Source: Enterobacter cloacae complex sp. R_G8
Lineage (GTDB): Bacteria > Pseudomonadota > Gammaproteobacteria > Enterobacterales > Enterobacteriaceae
Length of the DNA stretch: 64,000 nt
Assembly (NCBI RefSeq): GCF_024599795.1
Contig: NZ_CP102246.1
Span: 992,001 to 1,056,000, forward strand
Direction: 5' to 3'
The notes beneath the pieces were generated by a model that made no database searches, was not told the origin of the DNA, and was given only the letters and a program-made list of their open reading frames with translations. The translations under genes were made by a program, and so were the position numbers. Positions 45,417-56,783 of this stretch are shown here, piece after piece (the stretch's first letter is position 1; each line of letters opens with the position of its first letter).

Positions 45417-45710
45417 ATGAAAATTGTAAGGGAGGCGCTGGCCGGAACGCAGGAGTCCAGCGACCTGATGGTGAAAATTGCTCCCGCTCACGGCGAGCTG
45501 GAGATAGTCATCCACAGTGAAGTGATTAAGCAGTTTGGCGAGCAAATTCGCCAGGTGGTCAACGAGACATTGCGCGCCATGAACGTGCACCAGGGACTGA
45601 TCATTATTGAAGACAAAGGGGCGCTGGACTGTGTGATCCGCGCCCGCCTGCAAAGTGCGCTTCTGCGTGCCGCCGATGAACAGGCTATCAACTGGGAGGC
45701 GCTGAAATGA
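45417..45710 (+). CDS. citD: Citrate lyase acyl carrier protein CitD
   Basis: The gamma subunit, 97 residues from ATG 45417 ([16 protein letters not shown]). It carries the phosphoribosyl-dephospho-CoA arm on Ser14, which is present in GTQESSD at the expected place. The end overlaps citE by 4 bp. The long frame to 45231 is not used. Confidence 0.95.
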   Translation: MKIVREALAGTQESSDLMVKIAPAHGELEIVIHSEVIKQFGEQIRQVVNETLRAMNVHQGLIIIEDKGALDCVIRARLQSALLRAADEQAINWEALK

Positions 45711-46582
45711 GCAAACTCCGCCGCAGTATGTTGTTCCTGCCCGGCGCCAATGCCGCCATGCTTTCAACCGCGTTTATCTACCGTCCAGACTCCATCATGT
45801 TTGACCTTGAAGACGCCGTTGCCCTGCGCGAGAAAGACACCGCGCGAATGTTGGTGTTCCACGCCCTGCAGCACCCGATGTATCAGGACATCGAAACCGT
45901 GGTGCGCATTAACCCGCTGAGCACGCCGTTTGGCTTGCTGGATCTGGAAGCCGCCGTGCGCGCCGGCGTGGACGTGATCCGCCTGCCGAAAACCGACACC
46001 CCGGACGACATCTACGAACTGGAAGGCCACCTTGAGCGTATCGAGCAGGAGTGCGGGCGCGAGGTTGGTTCTACCCGCGTGATGGCGGCGATTGAATCGG
46101 CTATTGGCGTCATCAACGCCGTGGCGATTGCCCGCAGCTCGCCGCGCCTGATTGGTATTGCACTGGCGGCCTTTGACTACGTGATGGACATGCAGACCGA
46201 GCGCGGCGACGGCACCGAGCTGTTCTACGCCCGCTGCGCCGTGCTGCACGCCGCCCGCGCGGCAGGCATCGACGCCTTCGACGTGGTGTGGTCAGACGTT
46301 AACGATGAGGCCGGGTTCCTGCGCGAGGTCGATCTGATCCGCAAGATGGGCTTTAACGGCAAATCGCTGATCAACCCGCGCCAGATAGACCTGCTGCATA
46401 ACGCCTATGCGCCAACCCAGGAAGAGGTGGATCACGCCCTGCGGGTGATTGAAGCGGCAGAAGAGGGCGAACGTAACGGCCTTGGCGTGGTGTCGCTCAA
46501 CGGCAAGATGGTGGATGCACCGATTATTAACCACGCGCAGGTGGTGCTCGAACGCGCGGCGGCCTCCGGCGTGCGTCGGTAA
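45707..46582 (+). CDS. citE: Citrate lyase beta subunit CitE (citryl-CoA/ACP lyase)
   Basis: Cleaves citryl-ACP to acetyl-ACP and oxaloacetate. 291 residues, HpcH/HpaI TIM-barrel type: [28 protein letters not shown] (Mg-binding Glu/Asp), [11 protein letters not shown] and [12 protein letters not shown]. It starts at the ATGA overlap with citD. Confidence 0.96.
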   Translation: MSKLRRSMLFLPGANAAMLSTAFIYRPDSIMFDLEDAVALREKDTARMLVFHALQHPMYQDIETVVRINPLSTPFGLLDLEAAVRAGVDVIRLPKTDTPDDIYELEGHLERIEQECGREVGSTRVMAAIESAIGVINAVAIARSSPRLIGIALAAFDYVMDMQTERGDGTELFYARCAVLHAARAAGIDAFDVVWSDVNDEAGFLREVDLIRKMGFNGKSLINPRQIDLLHNAYAPTQEEVDHALRVIEAAEEGERNGLGVVSLNGKMVDAPIINHAQVVLERAAASGVRR

Positions 46583-46592
46583 GGATGACACA

Positions 46593-48110
46593 ATGAACCA
46601 GACAGAACTTCTCCATGTGAATTTTCCCCATCTGCGGGCGTTAAAACCGTTTGATACCGCCCACAGCGCCACGCCGTGGCTGGCGGACAGCGACACGAAA
46701 CACAGCCGCAAACTCTGCGCTTCCATTGAAGAGGCGGTTAAGCGTTGCGGCCTGCAGGACGGCATGACCATCTCCTTCCACCATGCGTTTCGCGAAGGCG
46801 ACCGGGTGATCAACACTGTTGTGGCGCTGCTGGCGCGGATGGGCTTCAAAAACCTGACCCTGGCCTCCAGCTCGCTGATGACCTGCAACGATGCGCTGAT
46901 CGAACATATTGAGAGCGGCGTCATCACCCGGATTTACACCTCCGGCATGCGCGGCAGGCTGGCGGAGGCCATCTCCCACGGGCTGATGGCCGAGCCGGTG
47001 CAAATTCACTCCCACGGCGGGCGCGTGAAGCTGCTGCAGGACGGTGAGCTGAACATTGACGTGGCGTTCCTCGGCGTACCGTGCAGCGATGAGTTTGGTA
47101 ACGCCAACGGCACGCACGGCAAATCGTGCTGCGGCTCGCTGGGCTATGCGATGGTGGACGCCCATTTTGCCCGCAAGGTGGTGCTGCTGACGGAAGCGCT
47201 GGTGCCGTTCCCCAATATGCCCGCCAGCCTGGTGCAGGATCAGGTGGACTACATTGTGCAGGTGGAGAGCGTGGGCGATCCGGCGAAAATCAGCGTCGGC
47301 GCGGCGCGCGTCACCAGTAATCCGCGCGAGCTGATGATTGCCCGCTATGCGGCGGATGTGATTGAGCACTCCGGCTACTTCAAACCGGGCTTCTCGATGC
47401 AGACCGGCTCCGGCGCGGCGGCCACGGCCTGCACCCGCTTTATGGAAGAGAAGATGGAGCGCAGCGGCGTGAAGGCACGCTTTGCGCTGGGTGGCATCAC
47501 CGGCAGCCTGGTGGATCTGCACGAGAAGGGGCTGATCGAAAAGCTGCTCGATACCCAGTGCTTTGACGGCCAGGCGGCGGCCTCGCTGGCGCGCAACCCG
47601 AACCACGTGGAGATCTCGACTAACGTCTACGCCAACCCCGGCAGTAAGGCGGCAAGCTGCGATCAGCTGGACGTGGTGATCCTCAGCGCGCTGGAGATTG
47701 ACGTCGATTTCAACGTTAACGTCATTACCGGCTCCGACGGCGTGATGCGTGGCGCGTCCGGCGGGCACTGCGACGTGGCCGCCGCGGCGAACCTGACCAT
47801 CGTCGTTGCGCCGCTGCTGCGTAGCCGCATTCCGACCGTGGTGAAGCGCGTTACCACACGCCTTACACCGGGGGAGAGCATCGACGTGCTGGTCACCGAT
47901 CACGGCATTGCGGTTAACCCGGCGCGCCCGGAGATCCGCGAACGCCTCATGGAAGCAGGGCTGAAGGTTGTTGATATCAACGCCCTCTATGAGCGGGCAA
48001 TTTCGCTGACAGGCGTACCGAAACCGATTGAGTTCACCGACAAAATTGTCGGGGTGATCCGCTACCGCGACGGCAGCGTGATCGACACCGTTCGACAGGT
48101 AAAGGAGTGA
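46593..48110 (+). CDS. citF: Citrate lyase alpha subunit CitF (citrate-ACP transferase)
   Basis: Exchanges the acetyl group on CitD for citrate. 505 residues from ATG 46593 (MNQTELLHVNFPHLR), the usual family length; the frame extends to 46449 inside citE and is rejected. CoA-transferase family features include DGMTISFHHAFREGD, the Gly/Ala-rich GSGAAATACTRF and TGSDGVMRGASGGHCDVAAAA. Confidence 0.96.
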   Translation: MNQTELLHVNFPHLRALKPFDTAHSATPWLADSDTKHSRKLCASIEEAVKRCGLQDGMTISFHHAFREGDRVINTVVALLARMGFKNLTLASSSLMTCNDALIEHIESGVITRIYTSGMRGRLAEAISHGLMAEPVQIHSHGGRVKLLQDGELNIDVAFLGVPCSDEFGNANGTHGKSCCGSLGYAMVDAHFARKVVLLTEALVPFPNMPASLVQDQVDYIVQVESVGDPAKISVGAARVTSNPRELMIARYAADVIEHSGYFKPGFSMQTGSGAAATACTRFMEEKMERSGVKARFALGGITGSLVDLHEKGLIEKLLDTQCFDGQAAASLARNPNHVEISTNVYANPGSKAASCDQLDVVILSALEIDVDFNVNVITGSDGVMRGASGGHCDVAAAANLTIVVAPLLRSRIPTVVKRVTTRLTPGESIDVLVTDHGIAVNPARPEIRERLMEAGLKVVDINALYERAISLTGVPKPIEFTDKIVGVIRYRDGSVIDTVRQVKE

Positions 48111-48112
48111 AT

Positions 48113-48652
48113 ATGACCATTGCGACACCCGTGCGGGCGGGTGTCAGCCTGGACGCGCTGCTGGCGGCGAAAGAGCGCCGCGCAGCCCGTCAGGCTGACT
48201 GGCTCACGCACTATCAACAACCGGTGATCTCCCTCACGCTGGTAACACCCGGGGAGATCAAAGACAGCCTGCGCTATCGCAATACTATGGGCGTGGCGTT
48301 ACAGATGTGCGATCAGCTGCTGTGGGAAAACCGCTGGCAGGTGCTGGACCGTCAGGTGCTCTGGCTGCCGACCGGGCCCGAAGCGCTGTGGTGCGTGGCC
48401 CATCCTGCGGCAGAAATCAAAGCCCACTGTGCGGAGCTGGAGCAGACGCATCCGCTTGGCAGGCTGTGGGATCTGGATGTGATTTGCCCTGAAAACGGCC
48501 ACGTTGGACGTCAGTCGCTGGGCTCACATCTCAGACGCTGCCTGATTTGCGATGAACCAGCCCACGCCTGTTCCCGTTCGCGCAAACATCCTCTGGAGCA
48601 GGTGGTGGCGCGCGTGGAGAAGATGATCGATGACTGGTTTGCTCGCGACTAA
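48113..48652 (+). CDS. citX: Apo-citrate lyase phosphoribosyl-dephospho-CoA transferase CitX
   Basis: Attaches the prosthetic group precursor to CitD. 179 residues from ATG 48113, since AAAGGAG lies 6 nt upstream; a GTG at 48107 would abut the RBS and is less likely. Family features: YRNTMGVALQMCD, GPEALWCVAHPA and the Cys pair RRCLICDEPAHAC. The end overlaps citG by 23 bp. Confidence 0.95.
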   Translation: MTIATPVRAGVSLDALLAAKERRAARQADWLTHYQQPVISLTLVTPGEIKDSLRYRNTMGVALQMCDQLLWENRWQVLDRQVLWLPTGPEALWCVAHPAAEIKAHCAELEQTHPLGRLWDLDVICPENGHVGRQSLGSHLRRCLICDEPAHACSRSRKHPLEQVVARVEKMIDDWFARD

Positions 48653-49433
48653 ACCGCGCCCGCTTGACGTCCCCGCCCTTGCCGCAGAAGCGCTGTGGCA
48701 GGAGCTGGAACTGACACCCAAACCGGGGCTGGTGGACAGGCTCAACAACGGCTCCCATCGCGATATGGATCACGCGCTGTTTGTCCGCAGCATTATGGCG
48801 ATTACGCCGTGGTTTTCGCGCTTTGCTGAGCTGGGTAACGCGCATGCCGATAAACCCGCTGGCGAACAGTTACGGATCCTCCGCCCGATGGGGATGGCCT
48901 GTGAGCAGGCGATGTATGCCGCGACGAACGGGGTGAACACGCACAAAGGGGGCATTTTTGCCCTGGGGTTACTGTGCTTTGCCGCCGGGCGTGTGAAAAA
49001 TATCTCCGCAGAAAGCCTCTGTTGTGAGGTGAGTAACATCTGCAACGGGCTGGTTTCGCGAGAGCTGGCCACACGCAGCGGGCAGGCGACGGCGGGGGAG
49101 CGGCAGTTCCGGCAGTACGGCTTAACCGGCGCGCGCGGCGAGGCGGAGAGCGGTTTTGCGACGGTGCGTAAGGCGCTGGCGCAGTGGAACGGACATTCGC
49201 TTCATGGCCTGCTGTTGCGTCTGATGGCAATCAATCAGGACAGCAATCTGGTGTCGCGCGGCGGCATTGAGGGGCTGGGCTATGTTCAGGGCTATGCGCG
49301 GGAACTGCTGGCTGACGGCTGGGATAATGAAGCGTTGCGTAGAATGAATAACGCATTGATTGAACGCAACCTGAGCCCGGGCGGCAGCGCGGATTTGCTG
49401 TCGGTGGGGTGGGTGCTGTCTGCATTAAAATAG
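48630..49433 (+). CDS. citG: Triphosphoribosyl-dephospho-CoA synthase CitG
   Basis: Makes the citrate lyase prosthetic group precursor from dephospho-CoA and ATP. 267 residues; family motifs LTPKPGLVDRLNNGSHRDMD near residue 29 and NTHKGGIFALGLLCFAAG near 101 are intact. It starts inside citX and ends the operon, followed by a REP-like element. Confidence 0.95.
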   Translation: MTGLLATKPRPLDVPALAAEALWQELELTPKPGLVDRLNNGSHRDMDHALFVRSIMAITPWFSRFAELGNAHADKPAGEQLRILRPMGMACEQAMYAATNGVNTHKGGIFALGLLCFAAGRVKNISAESLCCEVSNICNGLVSRELATRSGQATAGERQFRQYGLTGARGEAESGFATVRKALAQWNGHSLHGLLLRLMAINQDSNLVSRGGIEGLGYVQGYARELLADGWDNEALRRMNNALIERNLSPGGSADLLSVGWVLSALK

Positions 49434-49462
49434 CCCGGTAAGCGAAGCCGCCACCGGGCACA
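49432..49462. repeat. REP-like palindrome between citG and nupG
   Basis: AGCCCGGTAAGCGAAGCCGC and CACCGGGC form a REP-type hairpin (GCCCGGT / ACCGGGC with a loop containing GCGAAGC), between convergent genes. Confidence 0.7.
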
Positions 49463-49466
49463 ACAA

Positions 49467-50723
49467 CTAATGCGCGATTGGCTGTGTACCGTGCGCTGCG
49501 CGAACATGCTTGTACTTGAACAGCACGATAAACGCGAAGAACAGCACCAGCGAGTATGCGGCGAAGATAAGCCACACTGGCTGCCAGTCGGTAATGCCGT
49601 TGGTGGTATACATCTCAACCACTTTACCGCTCACCACACCGCCCAGGATACAGCCGAAGCCGTTGGTCATCATCAGGAACATACCCTGTGCGCTGGCGCG
49701 GATTTCAGGTTTCACCTCTTTTTCCACAAACACCGAACCAGAGATGTTGAAGAAGTCGAAGGCGCAGCCGTAAACAATCATCGACAGAACCAGCAGCACG
49801 GTACCGAACGGGCTTGGGTCGCCGTAGGCGAACAGGCCGAAGCGCAACATCCACGCCGCAATACTGATCAGCATGACGTTCTTGATGCCGTAGCGGCTCA
49901 GGAAGAACGGGATGGTCAGGATGAACAGCGTCTCAGAGATCTGCGAGATGGACATCATCACGGAGGCGTGTTCAACGATAAAGCTGCCAGAGAACAGCGG
50001 GTTATTATCGAAGCTGTGCAGGAAGGTGTTGCCGAACATGTTGGTGATCTGCAGTTCCGCGCCCAGCAGCATGGAGAAGATAAAGAAGATCGCCATGCGT
50101 TTGTTTTTAAACAGCGCGAAAGCGTCCAGGCCGAGCATGGTGCTCCAGCTCTGGTTTTTTTGCTGGTTAGATACCGGAATATGCGGCAGCGTCATCGTGA
50201 ACAGCGCCAGCACCACGGAGAGCGCCGCACCGATGTAGAGCTGCATATGGCTCAGTTCGAAGCCCGCGAAGCTCACGCCCCACATCGCCATAATAAAACC
50301 GATGGTGCCCCAGATACGGATTGGCGGGAAATCGGTCACGATATCCATATCCGCAGATTTCAGGCGGTAGTAGGAGATGGTGTTGATCAGGCCAAGCGTT
50401 GGCATATAGGCCAGCGAGTTAAGCAGGATCACCATAAACATCGCCCCCGGCGTGGTGACCTGGGCTGCCATAAACAGCGTTCCCGCGCCCACCAGGTGGC
50501 AAAGCATGTACAACCATTTCGCACTCAGCCATTTATCCGCCACGATCCCCAGCAGCGTTGGCATAAAGACCGCCGCGATACCCAGCGAGCTGTAGACGGC
50601 ACCGATTGACGCACCATCGAACTTGAGCGTCACAAACATATAGGAGCCGAGTGTAGTCAGCCAGCTACCCCACAGGCAGAACTGCAGAAACGACAATATT
50701 TTAAGCTGCAGCTTAAGGTTCAT
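49467..50723 (-). CDS. nupG: Nucleoside:H+ symporter NupG
   Basis: A 12-helix major-facilitator inner-membrane transporter for purine and pyrimidine nucleosides. 418 residues from ATG 50723 (MNLKLQLKILSFLQFCLWGSW), same as E. coli; the frame to 50843 is rejected. Motifs FPPIRIWGTIGFIMAMW and ELQITNMFGNTFLHSF are conserved. A CRP-like site lies about 150 bp upstream, fitting CRP/CytR control as in E. coli. Confidence 0.97.
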   Translation of the reverse strand: MNLKLQLKILSFLQFCLWGSWLTTLGSYMFVTLKFDGASIGAVYSSLGIAAVFMPTLLGIVADKWLSAKWLYMLCHLVGAGTLFMAAQVTTPGAMFMVILLNSLAYMPTLGLINTISYYRLKSADMDIVTDFPPIRIWGTIGFIMAMWGVSFAGFELSHMQLYIGAALSVVLALFTMTLPHIPVSNQQKNQSWSTMLGLDAFALFKNKRMAIFFIFSMLLGAELQITNMFGNTFLHSFDNNPLFSGSFIVEHASVMMSISQISETLFILTIPFFLSRYGIKNVMLISIAAWMLRFGLFAYGDPSPFGTVLLVLSMIVYGCAFDFFNISGSVFVEKEVKPEIRASAQGMFLMMTNGFGCILGGVVSGKVVEMYTTNGITDWQPVWLIFAAYSLVLFFAFIVLFKYKHVRAAHGTQPIAH

Positions 50724-50867
50724 GTTACTTTCCTCACAAGTGAGCGGGAGATATGTTGTTATAGGAACATTCAGGGTTGTTATTTGATGCAATTCTATCA
50801 GTTGGCAACGATATGTTTTGTTACCTCCCGCAAAAAAATGCAATCCACATTAATTTGCAGTTTGGAT

Positions 50868-50883
50868 TGTGATGCAAATAACA
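50868..50883 (-). promoter_or_regulatory. CRP-like site upstream of nupG
   Basis: TGTGATGCAAATAACA matches TGTGA-N6-TCACA at 9 of 10 half-site bases. A weaker match lies at 50783-50798. The E. coli nupG promoter is CRP/CytR controlled. Confidence 0.55.
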
Positions 50884-50921
50884 TTTTCGTATGGATGGGG
50901 TGAGATGGGTGCGGCCTGATG

Positions 50922-50960
50922 CCCTCACCCTGGCCCTCTCCCACAGGGAGAGGGTGAGGG
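50922..50960. repeat. Intergenic palindromic repeat (CCCTCTCCC family), copy 3
   Basis: CCCTCACCCTGGCCCTCTCC then CACAGGGAGAGGGTGAGGG is an extended palindrome downstream of mltC. Confidence 0.75.
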
Positions 50961-50968
50961 ATGATTTT

Positions 50969-52374
<1,406 letters not shown>

Positions 52375-52399
52375 ACTTATTCCTCTTTTTTAACCGATG

Positions 52400-53452
52400 C
52401 TAAACCATTGCACCGGCACGTAATTGTTGTAACAGGCGCTCCACGGGAGCCGCCAGTCCGACTGATGGCGGTTGCGCTAAGTTATACCAGAGAGCGGTGC
52501 CTTCATCCATGCACGAGGCGAGGGAGGACACGGGAAGCCACATCGGCACTATATCCAGATGGAAATGGCTGAAAGTGTGGCGAAACGCGGTCTGCTGCGT
52601 CAGGTTATCGGCAGCAATGCCGCGCTGTTTAAGCCAGGCCCGCAGCGTGGCTTCATCTTCAAACTGTGGGAAGCAGTATAGACCACCCCACAGGCCGCTC
52701 GGTGGGCGCTGCGCCAGGAAGACCTCGTCACCGTGCTGCATCAGCAGCATGTAGCCCGTGCGCTCCGGCAGCGTCTGCTTCGGCTTTTTACCGGGATACT
52801 GCGCCCAGGAATGGTTTGCGTACGCCACGCACAGGTTATTGAGCGGGCAGAGCTCGCATTTTGGTTTCGAGCGCGTGCAGACCATCGCACCGAGATCCAT
52901 CATCGCCTGGTTAAACCGCTCCACGCCCTTTGCCGGGGTTACCGCTTCGCTGATCTCCCACAGCCGCTTTTCGACCTCTTTTTTCCCCGGCCAGCCGTCA
53001 ACCGCATAGCAACGTGCCAGCACGCGCTTCACGTTACCGTCAAGGATCGGGAAATGCTTGCCGAGGGACAGTGAGAGGATGGCACCCGCGGTGGATCGTC
53101 CGACACCGGGTAAATCCGCCACCTCGTCGAAGGTTTCCGGGAATTGGCCGTTGTGGCGGGTCGCAACCTGCTGTGCGGCTTTGTGCAGATTGCGCGCGCG
53201 GGCGTAGTAACCAAGCCCCGTCCACAGGTGCAGCACCTCGTCTAACGGTGCGTTGGCCAGATCGGTCACCGTGGGAAAGCGCGCCATAAAACGCTCAAAG
53301 TAAGGGATCACCGTGGCAACCTGCGTTTGTTGCAACATCACTTCGGAGAGCCATACTTTGTAAGGCGTTTTTTCAATTTGCCAGGGCAGGGTTTTACGCC
53401 CGTATTTGTCGTACCAGTCCAGCACCTGGGCTGAAAATTGAGAGGCTTGCAT
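52400..53452 (-). CDS. mutY: Adenine DNA glycosylase MutY
   Basis: Removes adenine mispaired with 8-oxoguanine. 350 residues from ATG 53452 ([14 protein letters not shown]), the E. coli start; ATG 53458 is two codons upstream. Helix-hairpin-helix [14 protein letters not shown] with catalytic Asp in [14 protein letters not shown], Fe-S loop C-x6-C-x2-C-x5-C ([17 protein letters not shown]) and a C-terminal NUDIX-like domain are all present. Divergent from trmB. Confidence 0.97.
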   Translation of the reverse strand: MQASQFSAQVLDWYDKYGRKTLPWQIEKTPYKVWLSEVMLQQTQVATVIPYFERFMARFPTVTDLANAPLDEVLHLWTGLGYYARARNLHKAAQQVATRHNGQFPETFDEVADLPGVGRSTAGAILSLSLGKHFPILDGNVKRVLARCYAVDGWPGKKEVEKRLWEISEAVTPAKGVERFNQAMMDLGAMVCTRSKPKCELCPLNNLCVAYANHSWAQYPGKKPKQTLPERTGYMLLMQHGDEVFLAQRPPSGLWGGLYCFPQFEDEATLRAWLKQRGIAADNLTQQTAFRHTFSHFHLDIVPMWLPVSSLASCMDEGTALWYNLAQPPSVGLAAPVERLLQQLRAGAMV

Positions 53453-53596
53453 GGTCATCGATTCGTATAATCAGGGACGCCGATTGCAGCACAGCGTCAA
53501 TCTGCTGTAAACCGGATCTTTCCCATGCTTGCATAGAAGCCTTAACTTTGGATAATGCCCGTTTCCCGAACATTCTCACAAGCAGACAACTCTTTT

Positions 53597-54316
53597 ATGA
53601 AAAACGACGTCATTTCACCGGAATTTGATGAAAACGGTCGCCCGCTGCGCCGTATTCGCAGCTTTGTCCGCCGTCAGGGTCGCCTGACAAAAGGGCAGCA
53701 ACACGCGCTGGACAACTACTGGCCGGTGATGGGCGTTGAGTTCAGCGAGCAGCCGCTCGACTTTGCCGACCTGTTCGGTCGCGATGCGCCCGTGACCCTG
53801 GAGATCGGCTTTGGTATGGGTACCTCACTGGTGACCATGGCGAAAGCCCGCCCGGAGCAGAACTTCCTCGGCATTGAAGTGCATTCCCCGGGCGTTGGCG
53901 CGTGTCTGGCCACGGCCCATGAAGAGGGGGTAGAGAACCTGCGCGTGATGTGTCATGACGCGGTCGAAGTGCTGCACAAAATGATTCCTGACAATTCTTT
54001 GAACATGGTTCAGCTCTTTTTCCCTGACCCGTGGCACAAAGCACGTCATAATAAGCGCCGTATCGTTCAGGCGCCGTTTGCTGAGCTGGTAAAAAGTAAG
54101 CTGAAACTGGGCGGTGTCTTCCATATGGCGACCGACTGGGAACCTTATGCGGAACATATGCTGGAAGTGATGTCGTCTCTGGACGGGTATAAAAACCAGT
54201 CAGAGAGCAACGATTATGTACCGCGTCCGGAATCGCGTCCGGTAACAAAATTTGAACAGCGTGGCCATCGTCTTGGTCACGGCGTATGGGACTTAATGTT
54301 CGAGAGGGTGAAATAA
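53597..54316 (+). CDS. trmB: tRNA (guanine-N7-)-methyltransferase TrmB
   Basis: Methylates G46 of tRNA using S-adenosylmethionine. 239 residues from ATG 53597 ([14 protein letters not shown]). The SAM site is [13 protein letters not shown]; the substrate site is [17 protein letters not shown]. Its stop codon shares one base with the yggL start (TAATG), so the two are coupled. Confidence 0.97.
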   Translation: MKNDVISPEFDENGRPLRRIRSFVRRQGRLTKGQQHALDNYWPVMGVEFSEQPLDFADLFGRDAPVTLEIGFGMGTSLVTMAKARPEQNFLGIEVHSPGVGACLATAHEEGVENLRVMCHDAVEVLHKMIPDNSLNMVQLFFPDPWHKARHNKRRIVQAPFAELVKSKLKLGGVFHMATDWEPYAEHMLEVMSSLDGYKNQSESNDYVPRPESRPVTKFEQRGHRLGHGVWDLMFERVK

Positions 54317-54642
54317 TGGCAAAGAATCGTAGCCGTCGTCTGCGTAAAAAGATGCACATCGAAGAATTCCAGGAAGTGGGCTTCTCCGTTGCCTGGCGTT
54401 TCCCGGAAGGCACCAGCGTTGAGCAGATCGATCAGGACGTTGATGCGTTCATCAACGAGGTGATCGAGCCAAACAAGCTGGCCTTCGACGGTAGCGGCTA
54501 TCTGGCGTGGGAAGGTCTTATCTGCACCCAGGAAGTGGGTAAATGCACCGAAGAACATCAGGCACTGGTACGCAAATGGCTTGAAGACCACAAACTGGAA
54601 GATGTCCGCGTCAGCGAACTTTTCGACGTTTGGTGGGACTAA
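54316..54642 (+). CDS. yggL: YggL family (DUF469) protein
   Basis: A 108-residue basic-to-acidic small protein ([20 protein letters not shown]). In E. coli it is linked to the 50S ribosomal subunit. Its ATG overlaps the trmB stop. The frame extending to 54286 lies inside trmB and is not used. Confidence 0.95.
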   Translation: MAKNRSRRLRKKMHIEEFQEVGFSVAWRFPEGTSVEQIDQDVDAFINEVIEPNKLAFDGSGYLAWEGLICTQEVGKCTEEHQALVRKWLEDHKLEDVRVSELFDVWWD

Positions 54643-54698
54643 TAAAGAAGTCAGGGGCCAGCTAATGCTGGCCCATTTTGTCTGAGGGAGTGTTAAAA

Positions 54699-55415
54699 AT
54701 GCGCAAAACGTTGCTGGCTGTTGCCTTAATGGCAACCGGATTCACCGCCCATGCGGAGTATAAATGTAGCGTCACCCCGCGTGATGACGTGGTGTTAAGC
54801 CCGCAAACCGTGCAGGTTAAAGGCGAGAACGGCAATCTGGTCATCACGCCGCAGGGTGATGTCACGTTCAATGGCAAACAGTACAACCTGACTGCCGCGC
54901 AGCGTGAGCAGGCGAGAGACTATCAGGCCGATTTGCGTACCGCGCTGCCGTGGATTGACGAAGGCGCCCTGACCCGCGTTGAGAAAGGCCGCGTCGCACT
55001 GGACAAGATCATTACCAAAGAGGTGGGTGAGAGCAGCAACATGCGCACCCGCCTGACGAAGCTCGACAAACAGCTGAAAGAGCAGATGAACCGAATTATC
55101 GAGCATCGTACCGACGGCCTGACGTTCCACTACAAAGCGATCGATCAGGTGCGTGCTGACGGCCAGCAGCTGGTGAATCAGGCCATGGGCGGTATCCTGC
55201 AGGACAGCATTAACGAGATGGGCGCCAAAGCGGTACTGAAAGGCGGCGGTAACCCGCTGCAGGGCGTGCTGGGTAGCCTGGGCGGTCTGCAGACCTCGAT
55301 TCAGAACGAGTGGAAGAATCAGGAAGCCGATTTCCAGCAGTTCGGTAAAGACGTGTGTAAACGCGTGGTGTCGCTGGAAGATAGCCGTAAGGCGCTGGTG
55401 GGGACGCTGAAGTAA
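54699..55415 (+). CDS. yggN: DUF2884 periplasmic protein YggN
   Basis: A 238-residue exported protein from ATG 54699 with GGGAG upstream. Signal peptide MRKTLLAVALMATGFTAHA, cleaved before EYKC. The rest is helical (LTKLDKQLKEQMNRII). Its role is not established; members of this group are thought to be envelope proteins. It is followed by palindromic repeats. Confidence 0.93.
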   Translation: MRKTLLAVALMATGFTAHAEYKCSVTPRDDVVLSPQTVQVKGENGNLVITPQGDVTFNGKQYNLTAAQREQARDYQADLRTALPWIDEGALTRVEKGRVALDKIITKEVGESSNMRTRLTKLDKQLKEQMNRIIEHRTDGLTFHYKAIDQVRADGQQLVNQAMGGILQDSINEMGAKAVLKGGGNPLQGVLGSLGGLQTSIQNEWKNQEADFQQFGKDVCKRVVSLEDSRKALVGTLK

Positions 55416-55425
55416 TTAATTTCCC

Positions 55426-55506
55426 CCCTCACCCTAACCCTCTCCCCAAAGGGGCGAGGGGATGGTTTGCTCCCTCTCCCTTTCAGGGAGAGGGCCGGGG
55501 TGAGGG
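55426..55506. repeat. Intergenic palindromic repeats (CCCTCTCCC family), copy 4, double
   Basis: Two palindromes in tandem: CCCTCTCCCCAAAGGGGCGAGGG (by position 55438-55460) and CCCTCTCCCTTTCAGGGAGAGGG (55472-55494), bounded by CCCTCACCC and GGGGTGAGGG. A two-unit element of the repeat family seen at 8549, 39418 and 50922. Confidence 0.75.
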
Positions 55507-55512
55507 TAGCAT

Positions 55513-55602
55513 TTACAGGGTTTCCCGTATTTTTTCTAATACCGCCTCTTCGTTGTTCCAGAGTTCGTTATTCCAGAATCGAATGACATGCCAGCCTTTC
55601 CC
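55513..55602 (-). pseudogene. C-terminal remnant of a DUF559-type (VSR-like endonuclease fold) gene
   Basis: The minus strand has 29 sense codons before a stop: GKGWHVIRFWNNELWNNEEA and then VLEKIRETL. This is the hallmark C-terminus of DUF559 proteins. An in-frame stop lies immediately upstream at 55603-55605, and no start or N-terminal part is present. The likely explanation is a deletion that kept only the last ~30 codons, between the repeat element and hemW. Confidence 0.7.
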
Positions 55603-55634
55603 TCAGCCGGCAGAACGGGATGCAAAATTCTGAA

Positions 55635-56783
55635 TCAGCCTTCAGATTCTTCGGCGAGGAACAACTCGAGAAGGGAGTTTAAGAACAGTTTGCCGTGCTC
55701 GGTGATCTGCCAGTATTCCTCACATTCCGTGAGATACCCCTGCGCCAGCGCCTCATCTATTTGTGGGCGAATCACGGCTTCCGGCAACCCGGTATAAAGG
55801 GCAAACTCTTTACGCGGTGCGGCTTCCAGCAGGCGGAAGCGGTTCATAAAGAACTCAAACGGCTTATCCACCGCCTCGACATCGTGCTGACGTTCAAGAT
55901 AACGACCTTCCATATACCCGCGCGGATGGCGCGTCTTAGCCGTACGCAGAATTCGCCCGTCAGGGAAAGTGACTTTACCGTGCGCGCCGCAGCCAATGCC
56001 CAGATAGTCGCCAAAGCGCCAGTAGTTCAGGTTGTGCTGGCACTGGTAGCCCGGCTTCGCATAGGCCGACGTTTCGTACTGCTGATAGCCTGCGGCGGTC
56101 AACAACTGATGGCCCTGCTCAAAGATATCCCACAGCGCATCGTCATCCGGCAGCACCGGCGGACGAGAGCCAAACAGCGTATTGGGCTCGATGGTCAGCT
56201 GATACCACGAAAGATGCGGCGGGTTCAGGGCAATCGCCTGACGCAAATCGTCCAGCGCCTCTTCCAGCGACTGATCCGGCAGGCCGTGCATCAGATCGAG
56301 GTTAAAACTGCGCAGACCCAGCCCAGTAGCCAGCTTTGCCGCCCGCTTCGCCTCTTCCGGGCCGTGAATACGCCCCAGTCGTTTTAACTTCGGCTCGCTA
56401 AAGCTCTGCACGCCGATGGAAATCCGGTTCACGCCCGCCCGCTGATACTCGACAAAACGGTCGGCCTCAACGGTACCGGGGTTGGCTTCCATCGTAATTT
56501 CAGCATCCGCTGCCAGATTCAGGCGCGCACGCACGCCGTCCAGCAGCGTCTGCATCGCCGGGCCTGATAGCAGGCTCGGCGTACCGCCACCAATAAAAAT
56601 GGTCTTAACTTCACGTCCCTGCGCGTAAGGTACATCGGCATCCAGGTCGGCCAGCAGATGCGCAACGTAATCATCGTGCGGCACTTCACCTTTCAGCGCG
56701 TGCGAGTTGAAATCGCAGTACGGGCATTTCTGCACGCACCACGGGATGTGAATATAAAGACTCAGGGGTGGCAAATTAGCCAT
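55635..56783 (-). CDS. hemW: Radical SAM heme chaperone HemW
   Basis: A 382-residue coproporphyrinogen III oxidase-like radical SAM protein that binds heme. The cluster motif is CVQKCPYC (CxxxCxxC) near residue 16 without the extra N-terminal region of Hem[13 protein letters not shown] and [14 protein letters not shown] follow. The start overlaps rdgB by 8 bp. Confidence 0.96.
   Translation of the reverse strand: MANLPPLSLYIHIPWCVQKCPYCDFNSHALKGEVPHDDYVAHLLADLDADVPYAQGREVKTIFIGGGTPSLLSGPAMQTLLDGVRARLNLAADAEITMEANPGTVEADRFVEYQRAGVNRISIGVQSFSEPKLKRLGRIHGPEEAKRAAKLATGLGLRSFNLDLMHGLPDQSLEEALDDLRQAIALNPPHLSWYQLTIEPNTLFGSRPPVLPDDDALWDIFEQGHQLLTAAGYQQYETSAYAKPGYQCQHNLNYWRFGDYLGIGCGAHGKVTFPDGRILRTAKTRHPRGYMEGRYLERQHDVEAVDKPFEFFMNRFRLLEAAPRKEFALYTGLPEAVIRPQIDEALAQGYLTECEEYWQITEHGKLFLNSLLELFLAEESEG

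Noticed and set aside
46641..48128. 495-codon minus-strand frame over citF
   Set aside because: Antisense shadow of the GC-rich citF gene, His/Ala/Arg-biased as shadow frames are.
49470..50609. 379-codon plus-strand frame over nupG
   Set aside because: His/Gln-rich antisense shadow of nupG.
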